Positions 9,515 through 18,025 of a stretch of DNA of 64,000 nt are shown here, one piece after another. Made by a program: the position numbers and the translations under genes. The notes under the pieces were generated by a model, which did not search any database, was not told where the DNA came from, and saw only the letters and a program-made list of their open reading frames with translations. This DNA is from Ensifer sp. IC3342 (GTDB taxonomy: Bacteria; Pseudomonadota; Alphaproteobacteria; Rhizobiales; Rhizobiaceae): NCBI RefSeq assembly GCF_020193655.1, contig NZ_JADYVE010000001.1, positions 558,001 through 622,000 of the forward strand. Reading direction: 5' to 3'. Position 1 is the stretch's first letter, and each line of letters opens with the position of its first letter.

Positions 9515-10135
9515 ATGACCGCGAATGAGTTAATATCAGGTGACTTCACCGAAGCAAACGAACCCTTTTCCCTGTTTGGCACATGGTTGAAGGATGCCGA
9601 GGAGAACGAGATCAACGATCCGAACGCCGTGGCGCTTGCGACCGTCGATTCGGATGGGCTGCCCAATGTCCGCATGGTGCTGCTCAAGGGATTCGATGAA
9701 CGCGGTTTCGTCTTCTACACGAATTTCGAGAGCCAGAAAGGCCGTGAAATTCTTTCCGCCCGCAAGGCCGCCATGTGCTTCCACTGGAAATCGCTGCGCC
9801 GGCAGGTGCGAATCCGGGGTCCGGTCGAAATCGTCTCCGACGAAGAAGCGGACGAATATTTCAGAAGCCGGCCGCGCGGCAGCCGCATCGGAGCTTGGGC
9901 CTCGAAGCAATCGCGTCCGCTCGAAAGCCGTTTCGCTCTGGAAAAGGCGGTTGCCGAATACACGGCACGCCACGCCATCGGCGAGATCCCGCGCCCGGAA
10001 TACTGGTCCGGCTTTCGCATCCTTCCCACCTCGATCGAATTCTGGCACGACCGGCCCTTCCGGCTGCATGACCGCGTGGAGTTCCGTCGCCAAACACCGG
10101 AGGGGGGCTGGGCAAAGGTTCGGATGTATCCGTGA
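9515..10135 (+). CDS. pdxH: Pyridoxamine/pyridoxine 5'-phosphate oxidase
   Basis: A 206-residue FMN flavoprotein that oxidises PNP/PMP to pyridoxal 5'-phosphate. Diagnostic segments are [27 protein letters not shown], the [10 protein letters not shown] strand and the C-terminal [13 protein letters not shown] with the phosphate- and PLP-binding arginines. The ATG at 9515 has GGAAGG five bases ahead; an upstream in-frame extension to 9446 looks non-coding. It converges on the polysaccharide deacetylase gene with a 12-base gap. Confidence 0.96.
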   Translation: MTANELISGDFTEANEPFSLFGTWLKDAEENEINDPNAVALATVDSDGLPNVRMVLLKGFDERGFVFYTNFESQKGREILSARKAAMCFHWKSLRRQVRIRGPVEIVSDEEADEYFRSRPRGSRIGAWASKQSRPLESRFALEKAVAEYTARHAIGEIPRPEYWSGFRILPTSIEFWHDRPFRLHDRVEFRRQTPEGGWAKVRMYP

Positions 10136-10147
10136 TAGGCCGATGGA

Positions 10148-11203
10148 TTATCCCGCCATCAGCCGAAAGGGAATTCCGGAGGCAAGCGCCGTGACGTGGC
10201 GGCGGTTCTGGAAATGGCCGTTGAGGGAAATTCGCGGCAGCGCGTGGAAATTTGAAACGGTGCCGGCTGAAAGCGTGCCGGGTTGTGTCGTCACCGCCAC
10301 CGCGAAGCCCATTCGTTCAGCCAGACGGTGGTCGCGTTCCGAAACGGCATGCCTGTCCCCATAGGGGTAGGCGAATGTCGCCGGCCAGCGGCCGGCGACG
10401 GCCTCGACGCGCGCGGCAGACTCTGACATCTCCCGTTGCACCTCAGCGTCATTCAGCCGCGCCAACGCGCGATGGCTGATCGTATGCGCGCCGAGGCTTG
10501 CCAGCGGGCTTTGCAGCAAGGAACGCAAGCCGGCGGCGTCGAGCGTCAAACGCGAGGTAATAGCAAGGGGATCGATGCCCTGGGCACGCGCCAGCTCATT
10601 CAGCTTGCCGACGGCGCCTGCTTCGTCGTGACGTCGAACGTAAGTGGAGACGCGGTCGAAGACGGCCTGCTTTTCGGCGGAGTTCGCGGCTCTCATGGTC
10701 TCCGTTCCGGAGCCGAAGTCGAAGCGGAAGTCGCTTGCGACCGACAGCATGTCGGCAAGCGTTTCCCACCAGAGCGTGTGGGTGCGGTCAACATAGCCGC
10801 CCGTGACGAAGACGGTGAACGGCACGCCGTGTTGCTCGAAAACCGGTAACGCGTGATCGAGGTTGTTGCGGTAGCCGTCATCGAGCGTGAAGCAAGCGAT
10901 GGGCCGTGCATCGGCGAGTACCAGGCTTTCCGGCAGATCCTGCAACGCGACGAAGCGATAACCCTCGTGCTTCAGCGCCAGGATCGCTTCCTCGAGAAAC
11001 TTGGGCGTAATTTCCAGGTGGGCGTTCGGGTCAAAGACGCGCGGAACCCTGGGGCGAACATGATGCAGGGTGAAGATCGCACCACATCCACGCGCCCCTG
11101 TCATCAATCCGGAGCGCGCCAGCAGTTGCGCGATTTCGAGCCCGCCGCCAATGGCGACGCGCCTCACTCGGTTTCTGACCACCCGCGCGATGCCCTGCTT
11201 CAT
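10148..11203 (-). CDS. Polysaccharide deacetylase (NodB homology domain)
   Basis: A 351-residue protein of carbohydrate esterase family 4. TLDDGYRNN contains the metal/catalytic Asp-Asp pair, and GAHTISH supplies the two metal-binding histidines. AYPYGDRHAVS is the conserved motif 3 region. There is no clear signal peptide. The family removes N-acetyl groups from chitin-like or cell-wall glycans; the substrate is not readable here, and nothing nearby links it to nodulation genes. It is divergent from the D,D-carboxypeptidase gene across 201 bases. Confidence 0.85.
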   Translation of the reverse strand: MKQGIARVVRNRVRRVAIGGGLEIAQLLARSGLMTGARGCGAIFTLHHVRPRVPRVFDPNAHLEITPKFLEEAILALKHEGYRFVALQDLPESLVLADARPIACFTLDDGYRNNLDHALPVFEQHGVPFTVFVTGGYVDRTHTLWWETLADMLSVASDFRFDFGSGTETMRAANSAEKQAVFDRVSTYVRRHDEAGAVGKLNELARAQGIDPLAITSRLTLDAAGLRSLLQSPLASLGAHTISHRALARLNDAEVQREMSESAARVEAVAGRWPATFAYPYGDRHAVSERDHRLAERMGFAVAVTTQPGTLSAGTVSNFHALPRISLNGHFQNRRHVTALASGIPFRLMAG

Positions 11204-11404
11204 ACGGTTACCCTGCCTGCGAGCGGAGAAGCTAGCGCCGGCCGGTTAAGTCTTACTGAATCTGGCTGACTTCGCGCGGCATCGCCACCAATGCTCCGCT
11301 TTTTGAAAGGCGGTTATGGGCCTCGATATTGCAACAAAGCGGCTACCCTGTCACAAAGCGAAACACCGTTCCTAACGAGCGTGCTTTTGGAGAGGGGAAA
11401 TCCG

Positions 11405-12661
11405 ATGAAGAGCTTCCGATTTGCCCTGGCGGCGATTGCCGCCTTCGTGTTCGGCGCCACGCATTCGGTGGCAGGTAGCGCGTCCCTCGTTCTTGATGCG
11501 CGGACAGGCAGGATTCTTGCTGCCGAGAACGCCGACACACTCAACCACCCGGCGTCGCTGACGAAGATGATGACGCTCTACTTGACCTTCGAGGCGCTGC
11601 ATCGGGGCAAGATCGGCTGGAGCACCCCGTTGGTGATGTCGCCGACGGCCGCGCGCAAACCGCCGACCAAGCTCGGCGTCAAGCCCGGCGATACGATCAC
11701 AGTTCAGGAGGCCGTCTACGGCATGATCGTCCGCTCCGCCAATGACGCGGCCGCCGCGGTCGCCGAGGCCCTCGGGGGGTCGGAGGCCGGCTTTGCGCAG
11801 ATGATGAACGCAAAAGCGCGTCGCCTAGGCATGACCCGCACGTACTTCGTCAACGCGTCCGGTCTGCCCGCCCGCGAACAGGTAACGACAGCGCACGACA
11901 TGGCGCGGCTTGCAATTGCACTCATGAGGGATTTTCCGGGCGAGTACCGCATGTTCGCGGCCCAGGGCTTTACCTTTCGCGGCCGCACGATCCGCGGCCA
12001 TAACAATCTGATGTATCGGTACGCGGGCATGGACGGCATCAAGACCGGCTACACCAACGCATCCGGCTACAACATTGTCAGCGCCGTCAGGGATGGCAAT
12101 CGCCGCATCATCGGCGTGGTGCTCGGCGGCCGGTCGGCGAAGGGCCGGGATGACAAGATGGCTTCCCTGCTCGACCAGCATTTGGGCAGGGCGGCAGCGC
12201 CCGCCGGCGGCCGGCTGGTCGCCGCGGCGAGTTCGCAGGGCGCCGTTGAAGTGGCTGGGCTGCCGGGCGTCCGGCTATCCTATACCGATACCGCTCGGGG
12301 GAGCGAAAGCGGCCTCGCGCCGGCCATTGCGGCATCCACCGCACCAGTGATGCCATCCGAACGCCCTACGGCCGTCGGTGACAACGCAGGCGTAACAACA
12401 ACCACCAACGGCCACTGGCAGATTCAGATTTCCACGGCTCCGACGGCGGAAGACGCCAGGAAGATTCTGGTCGAAGCGCAGTCGGCCGGTGGCGCAGTCC
12501 TGCTCGGCGCCTCCCCTCATACGGAAGTGTCCGGCACCGGCAGCGCCAAGCAATATCAAGCGCGCTTCATCGGCTTCGCCAGCCGCGAAGCGGCCGATTC
12601 CGCCTGCGCCGTCCTGAGGAAGCGATCCTACGATTGCACGCTGCTGCCTGGCCGCGGTTAG
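11405..12661 (+). CDS. D-alanyl-D-alanine carboxypeptidase with C-terminal SPOR domain
   Basis: A 418-residue exported peptidase of the PBP5/6 (S11) type that trims the terminal D-Ala of peptidoglycan stems. The signal peptide spans residues 1-23. All three active-site motifs are present: SLTK at 51-54, SAN at 111-113 and KTG at 213-215. A low-complexity linker (~255-335) leads to a C-terminal SPOR-like repeat (HWQIQIS...FASREAADSACAVLRKR), which binds denuded septal glycan and suggests recruitment to the division site. The ATG at 11405 is preceded by GGAGAGGGGAAATCCG. Confidence 0.93.
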   Translation: MKSFRFALAAIAAFVFGATHSVAGSASLVLDARTGRILAAENADTLNHPASLTKMMTLYLTFEALHRGKIGWSTPLVMSPTAARKPPTKLGVKPGDTITVQEAVYGMIVRSANDAAAAVAEALGGSEAGFAQMMNAKARRLGMTRTYFVNASGLPAREQVTTAHDMARLAIALMRDFPGEYRMFAAQGFTFRGRTIRGHNNLMYRYAGMDGIKTGYTNASGYNIVSAVRDGNRRIIGVVLGGRSAKGRDDKMASLLDQHLGRAAAPAGGRLVAAASSQGAVEVAGLPGVRLSYTDTARGSESGLAPAIAASTAPVMPSERPTAVGDNAGVTTTTNGHWQIQISTAPTAEDARKILVEAQSAGGAVLLGASPHTEVSGTGSAKQYQARFIGFASREAADSACAVLRKRSYDCTLLPGRG

Positions 12662-12690
12662 CTGCCGAAAGAGATCTTGCGCGCCGCAAA

Positions 12691-13206
12691 CTATGCGGCG
12701 GGCGCGAGTCGGCGAACGTAGAATTTCGTATCCACGCTCATGACGGGAAAGCCAACCGGCAGATCATCCTTCGCTATCTCGGCAAACCCGTTCTTTTCAT
12801 AGAAACGATGCGCGGCGAGGAACTTGTCCGTCGTGCCGAGAAAGAGGGCTGCGATCTTCCGGTGCTCTGCGTGGGCAAGCAGGCTTTCGATCAGGCGTGC
12901 TGCCACGCCATGGTTGCGGCCACGAAAATGGGGAGCGACGAACATCTTGCGTATTGCCGCTTGAGAGCCGCCGATATCCTTGAGTCCAAGGGTACCGACG
13001 ATCCGATCGCCCACGGCGGCAACCCAGAAATCGCCGGTCCCGCTCTGATAGAAGTCGGCGATCGAGCGCAGATCCGGTTGATCGTCGATGGTAATTGCAA
13101 TGCCGAATTCTTCACGCTGGATCGGCAGAATGACGTCGATGACGCCCTGTTCGTCCACCGCGGCAAAGCGCCGGATTTCCACCTCTCCACCTGCCTCATC
13201 GGTCAT
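12691..13206 (-). CDS. GNAT family N-acetyltransferase
   Basis: About 171 residues with the acetyl-CoA binding core of the GNAT fold: the segment KMFVAPHFRGRNHGVAARL matches motif A (R/Q-x-x-G-x-G/A), followed by a C-terminal FYEKNGF motif. The acceptor is unknown. The start at 13206 (MTDEAGG) is preceded by GAGGGG. It ends 29 bases from the stop of the convergent carboxypeptidase gene and starts 25 bases after tldD on the same strand, so co-transcription with tldD is likely. Confidence 0.85.
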   Translation of the reverse strand: MTDEAGGEVEIRRFAAVDEQGVIDVILPIQREEFGIAITIDDQPDLRSIADFYQSGTGDFWVAAVGDRIVGTLGLKDIGGSQAAIRKMFVAPHFRGRNHGVAARLIESLLAHAEHRKIAALFLGTTDKFLAAHRFYEKNGFAEIAKDDLPVGFPVMSVDTKFYVRRLAPAA

Positions 13207-13231
13207 GGCGTCGCCCCTCATCTCCCACCGC

Positions 13232-14647
13232 TCACGCCTGCGTGCCGCCGACAGTGATCTGATCCATCCTGAGATGCGGCTGGCCGACACCGACGGGCAC
13301 CCATTGGCCGGCCTTGCCGCAATTGCCGATGCCGGTGTCGAGCTTCGTGTCGTTGCCGACCATCGTCACCCGCTTCATCGCATCCGGCCCATTGCCGATC
13401 AGCATCGCCCCCTTGACGGGCGCGCCGACCTTGCCGTTCTCGATCAAATACGCCTCGGTGCAGCCGAACACGAACTTGCCGGAGGTGATGTCCACCTGAC
13501 CGCCGCCGAAGGAGACGGCATAGATGCCCTTCTTGACCGAGGCGATGATTTCCTCGGGCGTGCGATCGCCGGAAAGCATGTAAGTGTTTGTCATACGGGG
13601 CATCGGCACATGCGCATAACCCTGCCGACGGCCGTTACCGGTGGGCTTCATGCCCATCAACCGTGCATTCTGCCGGTCCTGCATATACCCGACAAGTTTC
13701 CCGTCCTCGATCAGGACGTTGTAGCCTGACGGGGTGCCCTCATCATCGACCGAGATCGAGCCGCGCCGCGCCTCGATCGTGCCGTCGTCGACAACGGTGA
13801 CCCCCTTGGCCGCGACCTGCTCGCCCAGGAGGCCGGCAAAAGCGGACGTCTTCTTGCGATTGAAATCGCCCTCGAGCCCGTGGCCAACCGCTTCATGCAG
13901 CATGACGCCGGGCCAGCCGGAGGCGAGCACCACGTCCATCGTGCCCGCCGGGGCATCGATGGCTTCGAGGTTGACGAGCGCCTGCCGCAACGCTTCGTCG
14001 GCACCGAGCTTCCAGTTCTCTTCCGTGACAAAGTCACCGAAGCCACGGCGCCCGCCGGTGCCGAACGACCCCGTTTCCTGCCGATCGCCGTCGCCGACGA
14101 CGACCGAGATGTTGATGCGGGTCATCGGCCTTACATCGTGGACGCGGTGACCGTCGGCCCGCAAAATATCGACCACCTGCCAACTGGCGGAGATCGAAGC
14201 GGTCACCTGCCTGACCTTCGGGTCCTTGGCGCGCAAATAGGCGTCAACCTCCTGAAGCAAGGCGACCTTGGACTCGAAGCTCGGTTCGCCGATCGGATTT
14301 TCGTCACCATAGAGTTTCTTGTTGGTGCGCTGTGGGGCTGCGGCATAGGAACCGGCATAGCCGCGCGTCACTTGGCCAACGGCATCTGCCGCCCTGTGCA
14401 GGGCGGCAAGCGACAATTCGCCGGCATGCGCGTAACCGACCGATTCACCGGCGACAGCGCGTAAGCCGAAACCCTGGTCGGTGTTGAAGCTGCCACCCTT
14501 GAGGCGTCCGTTGTCGAAGGAGAGGACCTCGGCTTGCGCGTGCTCCAGGAAGAGCTCGCCGTCGTCTGCGCCTGATAGCGTCTCGGACAGAACCTTGCGG
14601 ACCGTAGGCTCGTCCGCATCGAAGAGGCCTATCAGATCGGTGTTCAT
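13232..14647 (-). CDS. tldD: Metalloprotease TldD
   Basis: A 471-residue member of the PmbA/TldD family. The zinc site HEAVGHGLE (HExxxH) is visible, followed by the family's glycine-rich C-terminal half (GVGQPHLRMDQITVGGT). TldD acts with TldE/PmbA in degrading and maturing small peptides such as modified peptide antibiotics; the partner is not in this window. The start at ATG 14647 has GCGGACGA upstream; the open frame continues back through a RIME repeat and is not coding there. Confidence 0.95.
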   Translation of the reverse strand: MNTDLIGLFDADEPTVRKVLSETLSGADDGELFLEHAQAEVLSFDNGRLKGGSFNTDQGFGLRAVAGESVGYAHAGELSLAALHRAADAVGQVTRGYAGSYAAAPQRTNKKLYGDENPIGEPSFESKVALLQEVDAYLRAKDPKVRQVTASISASWQVVDILRADGHRVHDVRPMTRINISVVVGDGDRQETGSFGTGGRRGFGDFVTEENWKLGADEALRQALVNLEAIDAPAGTMDVVLASGWPGVMLHEAVGHGLEGDFNRKKTSAFAGLLGEQVAAKGVTVVDDGTIEARRGSISVDDEGTPSGYNVLIEDGKLVGYMQDRQNARLMGMKPTGNGRRQGYAHVPMPRMTNTYMLSGDRTPEEIIASVKKGIYAVSFGGGQVDITSGKFVFGCTEAYLIENGKVGAPVKGAMLIGNGPDAMKRVTMVGNDTKLDTGIGNCGKAGQWVPVGVGQPHLRMDQITVGGTQA

Positions 14648-14680
14648 AGTCGTCCGCTCCCGCTGGTTCGAGGTCCCACT

Positions 14681-14781
14681 GCATGTTTCCTTAAATCGTA
14701 GCCGATTTAAGGATAAAAACATGCAGCAATTCAAAGTGCTACAGCGTCCTTCGCGCGTCTGATAAGACGCGCGGCGCTGTA
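14681..14781. repeat. RIME-type mosaic repeat, complete copy
   Basis: Two palindromes make up the element. The first (14682-14723) is CATGTTTCCTTAAATC, a short loop, then GATTTAAGGATAAAAACATG. The second (14740-14781) begins TACAGCGTCC and has a core CGCGCGTCTGATAAGACGCG ending GGCGCTGTA. The same arrangement is seen at 30914-30991 and 50097-50197 and, inverted, at 59013-59114. It lies between tldD and the YcaQ-like gene. Confidence 0.85.
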
Positions 14782-14825
14782 TGCCCTCCATTTAGGAAGC
14801 AGGGGGCCACAAGCCAAGGAAAATC

Positions 14826-16025
14826 TCAGGAAAAGGATGCGTTCCAGCCGTCGAGAAGGTTGACCTCTTCGACGCCGGTGAAACGGGCGATGCGGTCGAG
14901 CTCGGCTGCGAGCTTCTCCATGCGGCCGGACGAGGCCCTGACACCCGGCTCCAGCCAGAGGCGTCGGACATCGAGGCGCCCGAGCTTTCGGTCTGCTTTC
15001 ATGTCGATGCGGCCTATCAAACGGTCGCCTTCGATTAACGGAAAGACATAATAGCCGTATTCCCGCTTCGGCTCCGGCACAAAAACCTCGATACGATAGA
15101 AGAAGCCGAAAAGGCGCTCCGTTCGATTGCGATCGCGCAGCAACGGATCGAACGGGCTGAGCACGCGGATGCGTCCCGGCGGCTCGCCAATGTCGCCGAG
15201 GTTGTCTGGGAACCCGGAAAACGCATAGGATAGGCGCGGCTTGCCGCCGTTGGCGGATTCGATGAGGACGTCTGAAAGCTCGTCCCGATGCGCGGCGACC
15301 CAGGCTTTCGCCTCATCCGGCGACACCAGATCCCAGAAGGCGGCGATTTCTCCATGGGTGGCGAAGCCCAGCCGGTCGAGGGCACTGCGGCAGGCCCAGT
15401 CGACGAACTCCGCGTGGCTCACCTCTCCCTCGTAGTGGTGTGGAGGAATAACGCGCTCGGTAAGATCGTAGACCTTCTGGAAGTTCTCCCGTCGGGCGAT
15501 CGCGAGCCTGCCCTGGCGCCATAAGACTTCGAGCGCGGTCTTCGACGGATGCCAGTTCCACCAGCCGCCGGATGCGTGGCCGTCCACCTTGAGATCGCGA
15601 GCCATCACCGCACCGTCGCTTACGATGCGTTCGTAGGTTTCCTCGCAACCGTCGTCGAACCCCTCACCCCGCCATTTGACCCAGCGCTCGCGCAGCGTCT
15701 CACTTTCCCATTTGAAGCGATGTTTCCAATAGATGAAAAAGGCGCTCGGAATGATCGAGGCGTCATGGGTCCAGTGTTCGAAGAGCTCGCGGTCCTTTTC
15801 CAGCAATTCAGTCAGGTGTTCGCGACGATAAGTCTGGTTGCGGGAAAAGAGGATCTGGTGATGGGCCCGCTCGACCGTCTGGATGCTGTCGACCTGGATG
15901 AAACCGAGGTCGCGGATGAGTTTCAACAGCCCGTCCTTGCCGAGCGCGCGCTGCGGCGCGGCGGTGAGGCCCTGTTTTGCAAGGAAGATGCGCCGGGCAT
16001 CGCGATTGGAGAGGCGAATCGTCAT
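14826..16025 (-). CDS. YcaQ/AlkZ-like winged-helix DNA glycosylase
   Basis: A 399-residue protein of the HTH_42 (YcaQ/AlkZ/AlkX) family, DNA glycosylases that excise bulky or cross-linked alkyl-purines. The N-terminal LGFIQVDSIQTVERAHHQ includes the QxD motif that positions the catalytic water in YcaQ. The middle has the FxHWTHDASIIP-type block, and the C terminus contains RIRVLSPFDPLLRDRNR, also conserved in the family. The start is ATG at 16025. It is divergent from bioM across 120 bases. Confidence 0.87.
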   Translation of the reverse strand: MTIRLSNRDARRIFLAKQGLTAAPQRALGKDGLLKLIRDLGFIQVDSIQTVERAHHQILFSRNQTYRREHLTELLEKDRELFEHWTHDASIIPSAFFIYWKHRFKWESETLRERWVKWRGEGFDDGCEETYERIVSDGAVMARDLKVDGHASGGWWNWHPSKTALEVLWRQGRLAIARRENFQKVYDLTERVIPPHHYEGEVSHAEFVDWACRSALDRLGFATHGEIAAFWDLVSPDEAKAWVAAHRDELSDVLIESANGGKPRLSYAFSGFPDNLGDIGEPPGRIRVLSPFDPLLRDRNRTERLFGFFYRIEVFVPEPKREYGYYVFPLIEGDRLIGRIDMKADRKLGRLDVRRLWLEPGVRASSGRMEKLAAELDRIARFTGVEEVNLLDGWNASFS

Positions 16026-16145
16026 GGTTTGAAAGAGTAGGCTTTTATTCCCATTTTTGAAATGCGTGATGCAAAGGCTTGGCCGCATTGCCCTTCCTGA
16101 TCGACTTGCCTATAGAGCCACCACGCAAACTGCGAGGAACAAGGC

Positions 16146-16826
16146 TTGGATATTCGCTTTACCGATTGCTCGGTCAGCTTCGGCGAACGGGTTGCGCTCC
16201 ATCCCCTGACACTCGCCCTTGACGAACGCCGCATCGGCATCATTGGCCTCAACGGCTCCGGCAAGACGACCTTCGCGCGGCTGATCAACGGGCTCGTCAA
16301 GCCGACCAGCGGCGGCGTGACGGTCAACGGCCTCGATACGGTTAAGGACGACAAGGCCGTTCTCGCCGAGGCCGGCTTCATCTTCCAGAACCCGCAGCAC
16401 CAGTTGATCATGCCGATCGTCTCCGACGATATCGCATTCGGACTGAAGAATCGCGGCTTGCCTCAGCACGAAATCGCCGCACGCACCGAGGCGGCGCTGA
16501 GGCGTTTCGGCGTGACCCATCTTGCCCGGCGTCGCGTGCACGAGCTTTCAGGTGGAGAAACGCAGCTCGTCGCCATGGCGAGCGTCGTCGTCACCGGGCC
16601 GAAGATCCTCATTCTCGACGAGCCGACCAACCAGCTCGACCTCCGCAACCGTCGCATGGTCGCCAACACGATCGATGCGCTCGACGAAGACACCATCGTC
16701 ATCACCCATGACCTTGCGCTCGTCGAAGGCGTCGAACGGCTGTTGCTCTTCCACGAGGGCCGGCTGCTCGCCGATGGGAAACCCGCCGAAACGATCCGGC
16801 GCTATCACGAGGTCGCCGGATGCTGA
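16146..16826 (+). CDS. bioM: Biotin ECF transporter ATPase BioM
   Basis: A 226-residue ABC ATPase. Walker A is GLNGSGKT, the signature LSGGETQ, Walker B ILILDEPTN and the switch histidine ITHD. Followed directly by an EcfT protein and BioY, it is the energising subunit of the BioMNY biotin importer. The start is a TTG at 16146 with GAGG eight bases upstream; this gives MDIRFTDCS and the expected N-terminal strand. It overlaps bioN by seven bases, implying translational coupling. Confidence 0.93.
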   Translation: MDIRFTDCSVSFGERVALHPLTLALDERRIGIIGLNGSGKTTFARLINGLVKPTSGGVTVNGLDTVKDDKAVLAEAGFIFQNPQHQLIMPIVSDDIAFGLKNRGLPQHEIAARTEAALRRFGVTHLARRRVHELSGGETQLVAMASVVVTGPKILILDEPTNQLDLRNRRMVANTIDALDEDTIVITHDLALVEGVERLLLFHEGRLLADGKPAETIRRYHEVAGC

Positions 16827-17425
16827 CAAGCCTCTACGTGGAGGGCAATAGCTGGTTTCACCGCCTGCCGGTGCGCGCGAAACTCATTGCCCTCCTGCTT
16901 CTCAGCCTCTCGCTCTTCACGACGCAATCGCTCTATCTGCTTGCGCCCGCCTTCCTGCTCGCTGGATGGCTCTACTTCTCCCTCGGCCTGACGCTGCGCC
17001 AGGCGCTAGCGCGCGTCGGTTTCGTTTTTTTCACCATCCTCGTTCTCGCTGCAGTCAACTTCTTCCTTCTTCCCCTCCCCGAAGTCGCCGCGCTGGTGCT
17101 GCGGCTGATGGCCCTAGTGTTCTTCGCCGCCGCAGTTACAGCGACGACGACAATCAGCGCCTTCATGGACGAGATCACGGTCCTCCTGAAGCCGCTCGAG
17201 CGCGTGGGCCTGCTCAATGCCGCCGACGTCAGCTTGGCGCTCGGCCTCGTGCTGCGTTTCGTTCCCGACATTTTCGCGCGCTATGAGGCGATCCGCGAGG
17301 CGCATCGCGCGCGGGGCCTGCCGATACGGCCGCTGACGATCATCGGGCCGCTTATCATCCTTACGCTCAAAGATGCGGATACCATTGCCGCAGCCATTGA
17401 CGCTCGCGGATTTCGACGGCAATAA
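16820..17425 (+). CDS. bioN: Biotin ECF transporter transmembrane protein BioN (EcfT)
   Basis: A 201-residue integral membrane protein with about five hydrophobic helices. It carries the two Ala-Arg-Gly coupling motifs of EcfT proteins, in REAHRARGLP and AAIDARGFRR, which dock on the ATPase. It begins with ATG inside the end of bioM and is followed 32 bases later by bioY. Role: scaffold linking BioM to BioY in the inner membrane. Confidence 0.93.
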   Translation: MLTSLYVEGNSWFHRLPVRAKLIALLLLSLSLFTTQSLYLLAPAFLLAGWLYFSLGLTLRQALARVGFVFFTILVLAAVNFFLLPLPEVAALVLRLMALVFFAAAVTATTTISAFMDEITVLLKPLERVGLLNAADVSLALGLVLRFVPDIFARYEAIREAHRARGLPIRPLTIIGPLIILTLKDADTIAAAIDARGFRRQ

Positions 17426-17457
17426 ATTCGCGCTTTCTAATAGAAGGGTAGGACCAC

Positions 17458-18021
17458 ATGAACACCAGAGATCTCGTCCTGATCGCGCTTTTTGCCGCGA
17501 TCGTCGTCGTACTTGGGCTTATCCCGCCGATCACGCTCGGCTTCATCCCGGTTCCGATCACAGCGCAGTCGATGGGCGTGATGCTCGCCGGCTGCATCAT
17601 CGGCGCAAAACGCGGGGCGCTCGCCTTCCTGCTGTTCGTCCTCCTAGTCGCCATCGGCCTGCCCGTGCTTTCCGGCGGACGCGGCGGGCTCGCTGTTCTG
17701 GCTGGACCTTCAGGCGGCTTCATCCTTGGCTGGGCCGTCGCCGCCTACGTCACGGGCATCATTGCCGAACGCTTCATTCATGAGGGCCAGCCGGAGAGCC
17801 ATCAGTTCGGCGGGTTCTTCCTTGCCTCGGTCGTCGGCGGCATCGTCGTGCTCTACGGGATCGGCGTGCCATGGCTGTCCGCCGTCACCGGCACGCCGCT
17901 GCTCGCGGCCGCGACCGGCTCGCTCGCCTTCATCCCCGGCGATCTTTTGAAGGCGGCGATTGCAACGCTTGCCGCCCGCGCCGTCTACGCCGGCTATCCG
18001 CTGCTGCCGGTCCGCGCCTGA
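17458..18021 (+). CDS. bioY: Biotin-binding S component BioY
   Basis: A 187-residue, six-helix membrane protein. The segments IPVPITAQSMGVML and LAGPSGGFILGWAVAAY match the conserved BioY core that forms the biotin pocket. BioY captures biotin and, with BioM and BioN, imports it using ATP. The ATG follows GAAGGGTAGGACCAC. The next gene, an acyl-CoA ligase, starts four bases after the stop, so the operon continues. Confidence 0.95.
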   Translation: MNTRDLVLIALFAAIVVVLGLIPPITLGFIPVPITAQSMGVMLAGCIIGAKRGALAFLLFVLLVAIGLPVLSGGRGGLAVLAGPSGGFILGWAVAAYVTGIIAERFIHEGQPESHQFGGFFLASVVGGIVVLYGIGVPWLSAVTGTPLLAAATGSLAFIPGDLLKAAIATLAARAVYAGYPLLPVRA

Positions 18022-18025
18022 ACCA

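Noticed and set aside
14648-14791. 48 extra in-frame codons upstream of tldD
   Set aside because: They are translated RIME repeat sequence, and the family starts at the ATG 14647 equivalent.
16106-16115. TTGCCTATAG upstream of bioM as a BioR operator
   Set aside because: Only 7 of 10 positions match the TTATCTATAA-type BioR consensus as I remember it, and the dyad is broken. Not enough to annotate.
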